From contig CBFFRP010000181.1 in the NCBI GenBank assembly GCA_965644295.1, positions 186,001 to 250,000 on the forward strand: 64,000 nucleotides of DNA, read 5' to 3'. Both the position numbers and the translations under genes were made by a program. Positions 11,611 through 21,731 of this stretch are shown here, in pieces. The notes under the pieces were generated by a model. The model worked only from the letters and a program-made list of their open reading frames with translations. It did not search any database and was not told where the DNA came from. Positions within the stretch are counted from its first letter, which is position 1. The number at the start of each line of letters is the position of its first letter. Origin of the DNA: Paraphysomonas bandaiensis. Its lineage: Eukaryota; Chrysophyceae.

Positions 11611-11840
11611 GTATAAAGTGTTAGGTTATAGGATATTCAATGAAATATATCATGAACTGAATTAGAGAGGGTATCTGTTGATGATTATCCTAGTGGTCGT
11701 CATTATCACTTATACTCCTTACTATTACGTTGTATGTAATAGTTATGTTCTGCATAATTATTCATCTTTTCTAAATTACTGTGTTCATCATTTTACGCTC
11801 TAAAAATGGCAACTTTCTTCTTACTATTACTAAGCTTAAA
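11611..11840 (+). repeat. Decayed solo LTR related to the copia element
   Basis: Words of the copia LTR at 38504-38768 recur here in order and with decay: ATATTCAATGAAATATA, CATGAACTGAATTAGAGAG, GTATCTGT, CGTCATTATCA, TTATTCAT, TGTTCAT and TTACTATTA. There is no internal element sequence on either side, so this is a solo LTR left by recombination or the remnant of an old insertion. The outer ends are too decayed to define a target-site duplication. Confidence 0.75.
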
Positions 11841-12168
11841 TCTGCAGTAAAAGTATTTGCATGATGTATCATATTTCTCTTTCGTGCTGTAGTAGTGTAG
11901 TAGAATGACTACAGTTCATTGATTTACACATTGGACGAATTTAAAATATCGCAGTTCATGATATAGGGGGTTGGTATTTCCGAATTTTAAGGCACTAACC
12001 TCACTGAAACAATAAAAATACTACTCGTAATCCACAATCAGGCTAGAAGTATTATAATCTTATCAGAAATTCTAACACTTGCATGCCAACAACTGACCAT
12101 GATTTTATCATACTACGCTTTCGCGAACTAACACGTGTGAAAAAAGAGAAGCAAAGCAAACACATTAA
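11841..12168. other. 3' flank of the RPT5 gene
   Basis: AT-rich, no gene or RNA recognised. Confidence 0.3.
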
Positions 12169-13525
12169 TCAAGCATAGTAGTCCAGAGAGCCCTTTTTCT
12201 TGGCGGCGACAACATTGATTCCCTCCATGAAATCCTCATGTTTAATTTTTGTGGCTTCGCGTCTCAAAGCAATCATACCTATACATATCAACATAACGAC
12301 ACCGCTCGAATACAATAGAAAATAAGATATAAATACCTGCTTCCACAGCCACAGCCTTCAGCTGAGCTCCATTAAAATCTTCAGTGCATCTTGCTAATTC
12401 CTCGAAATTCACATCATTGAAATCGACTTGCATATTGCGAGAATGGATCTTCAATATCTGCACTCTTGCAGTCTCAGAGGGATGCGGGAGTTCGACTTTC
12501 CTGTCCAAACGACCTGATCGAAGAAGAGCAGGATCCAGAGTGTCGGGCCGATTAGTTGCAGCGATGACTTTTACCTTGTCGTTAGACGAGAAACCATCCA
12601 GCTGATTCAGCAACTCAAGCATTGTTCGCTGTACCTCGCGATCACCCGACTGTTCTCCACCATAACGTTTTGTTCCAATTGCATCGAGTTCATCAATAAA
12701 GATGATAGCGCCTTTGCGTCCTTCCTTGGTGATTTTCTCTTTAGCAAGGTCAAACGCATCCCGGACCAGTTTCGCACCATCACCGATGAACATCTGTACC
12801 AACTGCGGCCCTGATATCTTAAGAAATATTGCCTCGGTATTTTTGGCACATGCACGGGCAAGTAGCGTCTTTCCAGTACCAGGGGGGCCGTACAATAGTA
12901 CTCCTTTGGGTGCGCGTATGCCAATAGTTTCGAACTTATCTGCCTGGGTCATAGGCAACACCACCGCCTCAATCAGCTCTTGAATCTGCTTGTCCAGACC
13001 GCCAATGTCAGTATATTCTTCTGTGGGTTTCTCATCCACCTCCATAGCCTTAATACGAGAATCATACTCCGCAGGAAGCTTGTCGAGAATTATATAGGAA
13101 TCCTTGTTGGTTCCGACGAGCTCACCCGGCTTCAATTCCTCCGCACGAATCAGTCCAGGAATGGGAAGAAACACAGTCTGCCGAGTCGAAGTCTTAACTA
13201 CAGCACCTTTTCCTTCCAATGTATTGGCATCTGTCGCAGCACCATCTTCATCCGCATCCACATAAGGGTCAACTATCTCTATTACATTTGCCACTAGATA
13301 AGGAAGTTGTTTATTCAATTTAACTTTCTCTCTGTTATCCTTAATATGCTCACGTTGATTATTAGATTCATTTTTTATACGAGCAATCTCTCTTTTCATG
13401 AATGATATCTCATTCTCCACTTGTCTGGTTCTCTGTCTTATCTCCTCTGCAGACATTCCCTGGAGATCTGCTTCGATCTCATCTTGACCCTCACCCCAAA
13501 TTTCAGCTTCTAATTCTGTTGCCAT
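12169..13525 (-). CDS. RPT5: 26S proteasome regulatory ATPase subunit RPT5 (PSMC3)
   Basis: Exons 13525-12337 and 12278-12169 (58-bp intron, phase 1) encode 432 aa, close to the ~439 aa of known PSMC3/RPT5. It is one of six AAA ATPases in the proteasome base ring that unfold substrates into the 20S core. The N-terminus is a coiled coil (residues ~25-75), followed by an OB-fold region and the AAA module: Walker A GPPGTGKT near residue 217, Walker [12 protein letters not shown], and the second region of homology with [22 protein letters not shown]. The C-terminal exon ends in LDYYA, an HbYX-type tail like the FYA end of RPT5 that docks into the 20S alpha ring. The second exon is short, and reading through the intron instead gives a false C-terminus. 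Confidence 0.95.
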
Positions 13526-14190
13526 TTGAATATATATCGAATTATATGTTAAATTTAATGAAGCTTATATGCAGTAGTTAATAGAGGCTCCAATTAATTA
13601 CATATACACTCTACGTACATTTACATATATATGCAATGCAGTGTTGCATATATAATTCCACGCATTGTATGCTATGATGAGCATACATGACACAGAACTA
13701 CAGTGGTATACGTATTGCTTGAATTGTGGGATATGAAATACAATCGTATACAACTGTATATAGTATACCATTGTATACCTCATATACGCACACAGGAGTC
13801 CAGGAAACATCAGCAGTATGAAGTATGCACGAAGTGAGATACGTGAAGTACGAAGTCGTACACCATGTAGTCGTATCAAGGGTTGCAGCATCTTTTGTAC
13901 AATAGCATTCTACTACTACAACTACACTGCATCTATCCATATATACGTACTAGTACTTAACCATATAGAAACCATCACTATCCAGTCACAGTCCAGTCCA
14001 TATTATTCACCACTTATTGGTACATTGATAATTTGTATGTAATAATTATTAACAGCTGTCTGCATTATCAGATCAGATAAGTTACTATATGCAGTATATT
14101 AACAGCTATTAGTATTCTATATGGATAATCATACTTACTAAGTATAGTTACATTATCTATATACATTACACACATTATCTGCAATAAAGA
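13526..14190. promoter_or_regulatory. Divergent promoter region, RPT5 / adenylate-kinase-like gene
   Basis: Shared 5' region of two divergent genes. It is rich in TATATA, GTATAC and TGCATA words (13600-13780) and AT-rich to 14190. Inferred promoter content; no defined site. Confidence 0.35.
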
Positions 14191-15288
14191 ATGGGAAATA
14201 CAACAAAAAAACAATCACAAAATCCTAAACAATCATTATCAGTATTACTACGAGATATTATTCAAAAAAGGAAATCAAATGAGAATGTGAATAATTCATT
14301 TCAACCACATCAATTGGATGGTTTTGAGGGTGATATTATGAAAATAGTGCAATATGAAACTAATGGTCTCAGGATGAAAATATTGCGCGATATACCAATT
14401 GAGTTTTTGACCAAAACTGTTGTAATACTATATGGACCTCCAAAGAGTGATGTGAAAGAGATATCTTCATTTCTGAAACACAAACTCAATTTCAAAAGAT
14501 TCACTGAAAATGATTTCCCATCTGCGGAATCTAGTGATGATAATCCGCCGCCGCCTGAAGAGCGACTCAAAGATTTCTTTACGCGGATCCAGAGAGAAGA
14601 TTGTGAACAGGGGTTCATACTTGTCAACAGCCCCCGAACCGTGGTGGACGGTGAAGCATTTAATTGGGCAACAAAGAATTACAAGAAAGTTGTTTTATTC
14701 GTGGATCATGATTATAATGTAAGTTAGCGATGTGTTATTATTGCATTATGTGTGTGCTTGATGTTTTGGCCTGTCGTCGTGCCCACTGGTTTCATATAAT
14801 TTTTCGTTGACTTTGTATTACTTACGAACAGAAACTTTTAAAAAAAAGATGTTCTCGGTGGATCCATGTGGCTAGTGGAAGGAAGTATGATACCTATAAG
14901 AAACCCCCTCATAGCATGCAAGGTGACCCGGACAATCCCACTAACATGAAGGACGACGAGACTGGTGAGGAACTCGTTCAGGTGGGGCTTTAGTTCACTC
15001 CAGTCGTTTTTATTTCATCGTGCATTATTTTGGTAGGTGGTAGACAAGAAACAGTATAGGATGGAACTGCGGGCCTATAGCAAGATGGTAACCGTAATGC
15101 GTACATACTATGCACACTCTGCGATGTCAACCTTTGCTGACCGAGACGTGAGTGAGATTAAAAATGATATTGTAACTATTTTGTGCCGAGTCATCGCCAA
15201 TCAACCTAAACCTGAAGGCCGTCGACCATTCCGGGCCACAGCTGATGAGGGACTTGCTATATCATTTCGTGACGATTCCGGCAGCTAA
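14191..15288 (+). CDS. Adenylate-kinase-like protein with degenerate P-loop
   Basis: Three exons (14191-14718, 14832-14981, 15037-15288) give 309 aa. Family resemblance is clear in the order of parts: VILYGPPKSDVKE at residues ~90-103 where adenylate kinases carry GxPGxGKGT, then FILVNSPRTVVDGEAFN (family GFPRT block), then a LID-like stretch RWIHVASGRKYDTYKKPPH and DDETGEELVQ, then Asp/Tyr-rich helices. The nucleotide-binding Lys and second Gly of the P-loop are missing and the Asp-Gly before FPRT is changed to Asn-Ser, so normal phosphotransfer is doubtful. Known relatives with such changes include ciliary multi-domain adenylate kinases, but this protein has one domain plus an ~80-residue N-terminal extension. 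It is most likely a pseudoenzyme or scaffold. Confidence 0.72.
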
Positions 15289-16481
15289 TATCAGAATGTA
15301 CCGTAGAAACCTCAAATACTTTTATTCATTCTTTAGTAGTTGTCACTCGTAAATACCGATCCAATTATTGCTTAGAGGGAAGAAATTTACGTTTAATGTT
15401 GTGAAGCACTATTTCTAGTGCATAATATTCATATTTGATAGTGTAACATGCATTCATGATGATTAGGCGTGGTCATTTCCAACTACAGTTAATGTAGTGA
15501 TATGATTTTCGCTTATATATTACATAGATCACTGTTACAAATGCTCAGATGTTGTAATTTGAGAAGTGGGATATGTTTATACATGAAAGTAATAATGTAA
15601 ATGAAAGGAGTAGTCTGTACAACTTCTTGTTCTTTGTGATATTGAACCGTTTTGCAGGTAAGAGGAGTAGTGGTTTAATATTGTGATTAGCTAAAGGAAG
15701 CATATAATTTGCATTAATTAATACTCTCTGTGTACAATGCTTCCGTTCTTTAATATAATATTTAAATATATCATACTGATAAGACGAGCGCCTGGACTAT
15801 GAGTAATTCTAAAAGTAGAAGCTGTTTTAAGAGCACAGTTAAGGTAACCGATATGGAGTCAATAGTCAATATTTAATATAATTAATCTTTATCTCTCAAT
15901 AATACGAGATGTATCTTTCATTAAGTAGTAAGACTAGTAAGTGATGAATGAGGCTGAGCGACTACGATTCGTGTACTTCATGTTATACACGTTGGTATAA
16001 ATGTATAATCATGCAAGGCAGGGCTGTGTAACAATTAATTGATTTTGAGAAATTACAATTTATTGTCCATTATTGAAATTGGGACAGCAAATAATAATCG
16101 CTATGCATTATAATTGACTACTACCTGCTTCAATTAATTGATATTGACCAGATACATGACTAATATGAAGAATATTACATACTAAATACTAACCGTTAAT
16201 GTAGTTGACTTACATAGCATTTTTTGAGCATAGCAGCAGTTAGAACGCCAACGCTCAATAGTATCCTGTCTACTGCCCTGTATGCATGGTTGAATTTGCA
16301 TGTTCCACAAGTAGCTCAATTTACAGTAGCAACGGTATATATTATAAGAATTTCTTTCGAATACAATAATTCTCATAATTTACGCAACCCTTAATACTGC
16401 AGCACGTCGACGTTATTCCTATTCTACAGCTACGGATTTCACGACATACTTCAGCAGTAGACAAATTATAAGTTCACTGCA
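15289..16481. other. AT-rich intergenic, convergent 3' ends
   Basis: Lies between the 3' ends of the adenylate-kinase-like (+) and calmodulin-like (-) genes. I see no open frame with gene-like features, no tRNA-like cloverleaf and no repeat shared with other parts of the window. Confidence 0.4.
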
Positions 16482-16979
16482 CTATACCGTGGAATTATAT
16501 CCATTAATAGCAGCAGGGCTAGCGGTCGGAGCGGGTCCACCTCCCATGATGTCTTTAAACTTATCAAACGCCAATCCTTCAGGCCCACCCCCATAAACAC
16601 GCAACAAATTCTCAAGTTCATCATCTGAAAGTTTCTCACCAACACCAAGCATTATACGTCTTAATTCTGGTATTGATATAACTCCTGGTTGAAGTTTACC
16701 ATATGTACGAAGAAATTCTGCAGTATGTCCTTTCTGTCCTTGAGTTTTCTTCTTATTACCAATCATAGCTAAGAACTCTTCTTCTTCAATAGTTCCATTA
16801 CCATCTTCATCAACTTCTTTAATCATTAAATATAATTCTTCATTGGTTGGATTTTGTCCAAGTTGTTTCATTACTTTACCAATCTCTTTCTCTGTAATAC
16901 ATCCATCACCATCATCATCAAAGAGTTTAAATGCTGCTGAATATTCTTTTTTATCTTCTTCACTTAAGAATTCTACCAT
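16482..16979 (-). CDS. Calmodulin-like EF-hand protein, C-lobe degenerate
   Basis: Single exon, 165 aa from the ATG at 16979; an in-frame upstream ATG only adds simple-sequence residues and is not used. Two EF-hands in the N-lobe have intact loops, [12 protein letters not shown] and [12 protein letters not shown], with the calmodulin-type spacing helix ([17 protein letters not shown]). The C-lobe keeps the helices ([24 protein letters not shown]) but both loops have lost the Ca-ligating Asp/Glu pattern (around QPGVISIPE and [10 protein letters not shown]). The tail is Gly/Pro/Ala-rich. This is typical of calmodulin-like regulatory or myosin/centrin-type light chains rather than of calmodulin itself. 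A basal-body role as partner of the Sfi1-like protein in this window is possible but unproven. Confidence 0.8.
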   Translation of the reverse strand: MVEFLSEEDKKEYSAAFKLFDDDGDGCITEKEIGKVMKQLGQNPTNEELYLMIKEVDEDGNGTIEEEEFLAMIGNKKKTQGQKGHTAEFLRTYGKLQPGVISIPELRRIMLGVGEKLSDDELENLLRVYGGGPEGLAFDKFKDIMGGGPAPTASPAAINGYNSTV

Positions 16980-17527
16980 GATTGTAGTTATATATATATA
17001 TATGTGTGTGTGTGATGTACTAACCACTTTATATATGTGTAATTGGCGTACTAGACTATAGCATCGCATGTATTGAGAGGTTGATGAGAGTCATAGTCAG
17101 CTATGTACATATATATATATATGGATATACTGTATGGTGAACTTTCACTTCCTTTGAGATCATTACAAGTACAGGCATCCACATCACTTTATAGAACACA
17201 AATACATCCAGATCACAGATACAAACACAGCCAGACTACAGCTGTATATATAGTTTTTATGACAGTGATTCTAAAAAATCGCCCTTTTCATTAAATACAG
17301 CATAAAAAACCTGTATATTGAACATCAAAAAACAATATCCAGCAAAAAAAAACTGGGATTTTTCCCAGTCACGAATATAGTGCCACTGCATAGAAAACCG
17401 CCCTATAGCAGGACTTCGTAGCTATGTCCTATTCCTTAACGTATAGGCGGATAGTCCACGAGTTCTAATCATTGGTGCCATTGATTGATTCATGACATCT
17501 TGCAGTAGCCCATTATCTCTTATTACT
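16980..17527. promoter_or_regulatory. 5' flank of the calmodulin-like gene
   Basis: 16986-17013 is (TA)n followed by (TG)n, and 17103-17121 is another TATATA run, as in other gene 5' flanks here. The rest (17120-17527) is non-coding. Confidence 0.35.
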
Positions 17528-18008
17528 TCTTCCCCATTCCGAGAGTGCGCTCTAGTAAAGTGTTTGTTGTTGATTGTTAATCAAATCCCGGCGTATGTTT
17601 CTGTGTAGTAACGAGCAAGCTCCAGCTAGAATTACACTACAGTTGCATATTCCATACATGATTCTAGGGAAGGAGGGGTTTTGAGTCAATGTCACGCCAT
17701 GAATATGCTGATTTATTCTGGGTCTCGAGAAGCTCCGCGTAATCTTGTTAGGGGATGACAAGGTAAAACATGGCCCTGCTAGAATCTGTGCGAATTTCAT
17801 ATACAAGTCATGCATAACTATGACAAATCCGGCGTAATCTTAGCGAAGGTGATGACGGATAGGGCTGTAGGGCAGCTATCACCGAATCTATGCGCGCTCA
17901 ACATGATTAGCCAAGCTGGTGAACCGGTGGGCGGGTGTGTGACTACGTAGAATCAGTGTTATATGTGGTGTACCAGCGAGTCTACACTATAGCCACATTG
18001 TCGGAAAG
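17528..18008. repeat. Diverged non-coding repeat, copy A
   Basis: Shares an ordered set of words with 20708-21119: CCCATTCCGAGAG, CTAGTAAAGTG, GTAATCTTAGCGAAGGTGA, TAGAATCAGTG, GGTGTACCAGCGAG and CTACACTAT. It is moderately GC-richer than its surroundings and has no open frame. Sub-words GCGTAATCTT and GAATCTRTGCG recur about 95 bp apart inside the copy, suggesting an internal tandem origin. Identity unknown: a non-autonomous mobile element or a structured non-coding locus. Confidence 0.7.
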
Positions 18009-18856
18009 GGGCAACTTCTGTTGAAACACGACCGGTATATATTTTCAGATTGGGAAGGGCACATGCTGCATGCATAATGTTACTCTGTGTAAGTGAAATA
18101 CGAGAGCTGAGGGATAGCATGTGATATGAGGGTGTGTAGTAGGTGTAGAATATTCAAACTATTGAAAATAGCGACGATGTGACGTCAAGAATATATTTTA
18201 CAGAATATGCCACGATATGATGATTATAATGAATATTTTTTATTATTATTATTCATACATACTCGCCCCTCAGGAGTGGAAGCAGTTAATGTGATAGTGC
18301 TCGGCCATAGTCGTTAATATTAAAGCCATTCGTATGAGGATAAGTTGGAAAAAAGGAAATACGGATTGTTTCAAGTTGTTTAGTGGTATTAGTTAATATT
18401 ATCACACTGCCTCCTTCAGAATATAATTGATACGTTTTCAGTTATAACGTATACTTTCTTTCATATACTTAATGTAAGACATATATTGACTTGATTTCAA
18501 TGCAGGAGTAAAGCTACCATGAGTCACTATGGTCTACGGTTGCTAAATATTTGCTTGTGGTTTTAAACCTCTTTACTTCTATAATCGGCCTCGAGAAAAT
18601 GTGTTTTCATGTGAAATAGGAAAAAGAGTCGTAAAATTCACTGCCACAATATTTATTCACTATAAGTGATATGGGTAAAGATACCAAGCACTACCCAGCT
18701 CATTTCACACGTAGTTCAACACTTCACGTTATTGTAGGCATATGTGACGTATACAATAGCCTGCATTCGTCACATACAACTCAGAAGACACACATACTAA
18801 GGTACTATATAAAACACAACAAGGTTTCATCACATATAGAGATACAGGGTTCATAC
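18009..18856. other. Intergenic, no recognisable feature
   Basis: AT-rich. A 65-codon open frame near 18671-18868 overlaps the 3' end of the next gene and has no support. Confidence 0.3.
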
Positions 18857-20095
18857 TCAAGAGGCTAAATCCAGATCTTGTAGTACCTTTAATTTTGCCA
18901 TTTTCGTAGTCATTACGGATTCACCACATCTCTTAACAGTGCTACTCATACATGAGTGTGTCGCATGCACTGTCGGTTTTCTACATATTGGAACAGAATT
19001 AATAGAGCTATTACTGTTTCGTCTTGGCTTCTGCTTCCCAGTTCCCTTGGATGAAGGAGATGCGTTGCCGCCAATAGGTGGGCACTTCTGTGGTCTAATA
19101 GCAGATGATGAACTTTGGCACCGTGAGGGGGAATTAGATTGTGACCCCACTGTAGAAATAGACGCTTTCGGGGAAGCAGGTAACGTGGGGTTTGTTATTA
19201 TCTGTGGTCCCGGTACACCGGGACCCGAAGATGAACTCTGGCACCATGAGGGAGGACTAGAATGTGGCTCCAGGGCAGGAACGGATGTCATTATCAATGG
19301 TCCCGGTACTCCGCGATCCGAAGATGAACTCTGGCACCGTGAGGGAGCACTAGAATGTGGCCCCAGGGCAGGAACGGATGTTATAATCTGTGGTGCCGGT
19401 ACACTGCGACCAGAAGATGAACTCTGGCACCGTGAGGGAGCACTAGAATGTGGTCCCAGTGAAGGAATGGATATTTTCGGGGAAGCAAGTGAAGTGGGGT
19501 TTGCTGCTATCTGTGGCCCAGGTAAACTACGACCCACTGTGTCTCCCCATACCCGAAGAAAATTTCGAAGTAAATGAATTTGATACAAGTTGTCGTGGCC
19601 AATCAATGCACGCGCAAAGTCATTGAACTTAATCGCGACACTATTAATTCCTATATCAGTAAGAAACTGTTTTGCATTTCCTCGTCCTTGAAAAACACCG
19701 CTGCTGTATAGGCTATTTACAATAGTATCAACAACTACACCCTCCTTTACATTGGTAACTTCTAGGGTAGAAAACCACTTGTTAAGTTCGCTGAATTCGC
19801 GATCTGATATTTTAGATTTGGGCCTGTTGCCATGTTTCTTAAACCATTTGCTCCAGTCGGCATATCGCAGATTAATCCTATCCAAATCAAAGTCATCTCC
19901 ACTCCGCTTTAATCGCGATTTGTGCAGTCGTCGGTAAGAAGCTTCTAGAGACTCAGTGAGTTCATTGAAGTCTTTCGCGTGCTCTGAGCTGCGAGATGGA
20001 GGTGGCCGAGACGGAGATGATACAGATGTACAACCACTCTGTATGCTGGCAGTATCCAGACACGGCAACGAATAAAGCACAGGGGAGTCCCTCAT
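18857..20095 (-). CDS. Uncharacterised protein with 31-residue Ser/Pro repeats
   Basis: Single exon, 412 aa, family not recognised. Residues ~1-35 are Ser/Pro-rich. Residues ~40-165 look folded and helical (for example LESLEASYRRLHKSRLKR-like and LRYADWSKWFKKHG stretches, then FNDFARALIGHDNLYQIHLL). Residues ~185-320 consist of repeats built on GPHSSAPSRCQSSSS; at DNA level three units keep a 93-bp period (starts near 19227, 19320 and 19413 on the plus strand) with a more distant fourth at ~19104. The C-terminus is basic (KQKPRRNSNSS). Unlike most genes here its 5' end is not AT-rich, so the true start could lie elsewhere or the gene may have a different history. It lies between two copies of a diverged non-coding repeat. 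Confidence 0.6.
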   Translation of the reverse strand: MRDSPVLYSLPCLDTASIQSGCTSVSSPSRPPPSRSSEHAKDFNELTESLEASYRRLHKSRLKRSGDDFDLDRINLRYADWSKWFKKHGNRPKSKISDREFSELNKWFSTLEVTNVKEGVVVDTIVNSLYSSGVFQGRGNAKQFLTDIGINSVAIKFNDFARALIGHDNLYQIHLLRNFLRVWGDTVGRSLPGPQIAANPTSLASPKISIPSLGPHSSAPSRCQSSSSGRSVPAPQIITSVPALGPHSSAPSRCQSSSSDRGVPGPLIMTSVPALEPHSSPPSWCQSSSSGPGVPGPQIITNPTLPASPKASISTVGSQSNSPSRCQSSSSAIRPQKCPPIGGNASPSSKGTGKQKPRRNSNSSINSVPICRKPTVHATHSCMSSTVKRCGESVMTTKMAKLKVLQDLDLAS

Positions 20096-20707
20096 ATCGA
20101 GATCTTATACTCGTATGCAATGCTAAATCATTGTGTTTCGTTGCTATTATTTACATCAACTTCTTCATCTAGTTCCTCTCCTTATGAAAATACCATAAGA
20201 AATGACATTATGTTATGCATGATAGACCATTGGCATGCAATATCTTTATCACTGCAATGGTGTGTGCATGGGAAGGGATGGATGAACGCACACGAACGAG
20301 GGTTTGTATATATGTATGTCGTACTTATAGAACAACTGGAATTAATTCCTGCAATCATAATTATGGATTTTGATTTAAGTGCTTCTGATTGGTGGAGACT
20401 GCGTGTGCCTATGGTCTCATAGCAAACACTGTGTGCGATATTTTCCCTCCTAATGAAATACAGAAACTACAGTGTGTGTATAAGAAGGAAGGAGTTGTGT
20501 CTGATATCTTAAGGAGATTCAGTCCAAATATTGGGCACGTATCCGCTGATCGCAACCCTTATGGCAGGGACATACTTCAGATAGATCCAACGATTATACA
20601 CTAGCGTTATTCATTCTTATCATGCCTAGCTTGTAAACATACATGTAGTGTAGGTCATTACTATGAACAATAGTATGACCATTGACCATTCTACGGTCTG
20701 ATTATTC
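20096..20707. other. Intergenic with unassigned plus-strand open frames
   Basis: Overlapping open frames at 20120-20422 and 20389-20604 contain no domain I recognise. A short Met-start segment at about 20362 (MDFDLSASDWWRL...) could be a first exon but no consistent splice join was found. Left unassigned. Confidence 0.25.
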
Positions 20708-21119
20708 ATTGTCCCATTCCGAGAGCGTGTTCTAGTAAAGTGCTAGTGTTGATTAACCTAAGCAATGAATAGATTTTTATTACAACCCTGGCGTACTCTT
20801 TGTGTGTGCCGTGCTTGGCCTATACTGAGTCATGCAGGGTCACAAGAATCTCCGCCAAATCTTTGTTAGGGATGAGAATATGGTTATGGATTTGCTAGAA
20901 TCTGCGCGAATTACTTTTATATGTCTCGCATTGCTATGAGAACCCCTCGTAATCTTAGCGAAGGTGAACACGGGTGGGGCGGCAACAGAATCTGCGCGTG
21001 ATATATGCGGTCAGCGACGTTAGTACATGGGCAGGCGGGTGGTAGAATCAGTGCTAAATCGCGATGTTATATGAGGTGTACCAGCGAGCCTACACTATGA
21101 CCATACTCTTGGAACAAGG
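20708..21119. repeat. Diverged non-coding repeat, copy B
   Basis: Partner of copy A (17528-18008) in the same orientation, with many substitutions and indels but the same order of conserved words, ending at the shared CTACACTAT block. The two copies bracket the gene with 31-residue repeats. Confidence 0.7.
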
Positions 21120-21731
21120 CATTCATTCATATAATGAATACAACATTCGGACATCAGATGATGACTGGTTGTTATTGTGGAAGATATTTAAAGGGAGAAA
21201 ATACACTTGACGTTCGAAGAAGCGTACATATTGGTGCCTTCTGATACATATAAATAATACTCAACCTTTGATCAGCATAACATATCAATTTTATAACATA
21301 TTAATCATTTTCTCGTCTATTACCGAATACATTGTGACTTACTGCAAAATAATGGTTTCAAAATAGGTATAGAATACATCAGCCTTATTCTTTGATACAC
21401 GAACACATTAATACCGTACTCGTTGTCTGAATTTGTATAATGTAGGAAAGTTCATAAGTTACTTTTGAGAGCGATAATGCACGAGAAAGTGGAACTACGT
21501 ATATACACACAAAGTAGAACTTGATGTAGGCAGTTGCATCAGTACACACTTGCCTACTGCTGAGGTGGTAAAACCTTTGCTATTATAATATTACTCTTAG
21601 TAGATAGGTCAAAGTGTGCAATCAAACAACAAAAGATCGCAAACATATGACTTCACGAGAACAGCTATATGATCAAAATCAAATTCTGGTTGCGAAAAGT
21701 TAATGCAACTATACAGATTCATCAGTATACC
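21120..21731. other. 3' flank of NME7
   Basis: AT-rich non-coding DNA; nothing recognised. Confidence 0.3.

Noticed and set aside
18939-19577. 212-codon plus-strand frame antisense to the 31-residue repeat gene
   Set aside because: Repeat-driven antisense frame; the minus frame is longer and has a non-repeat folded region.
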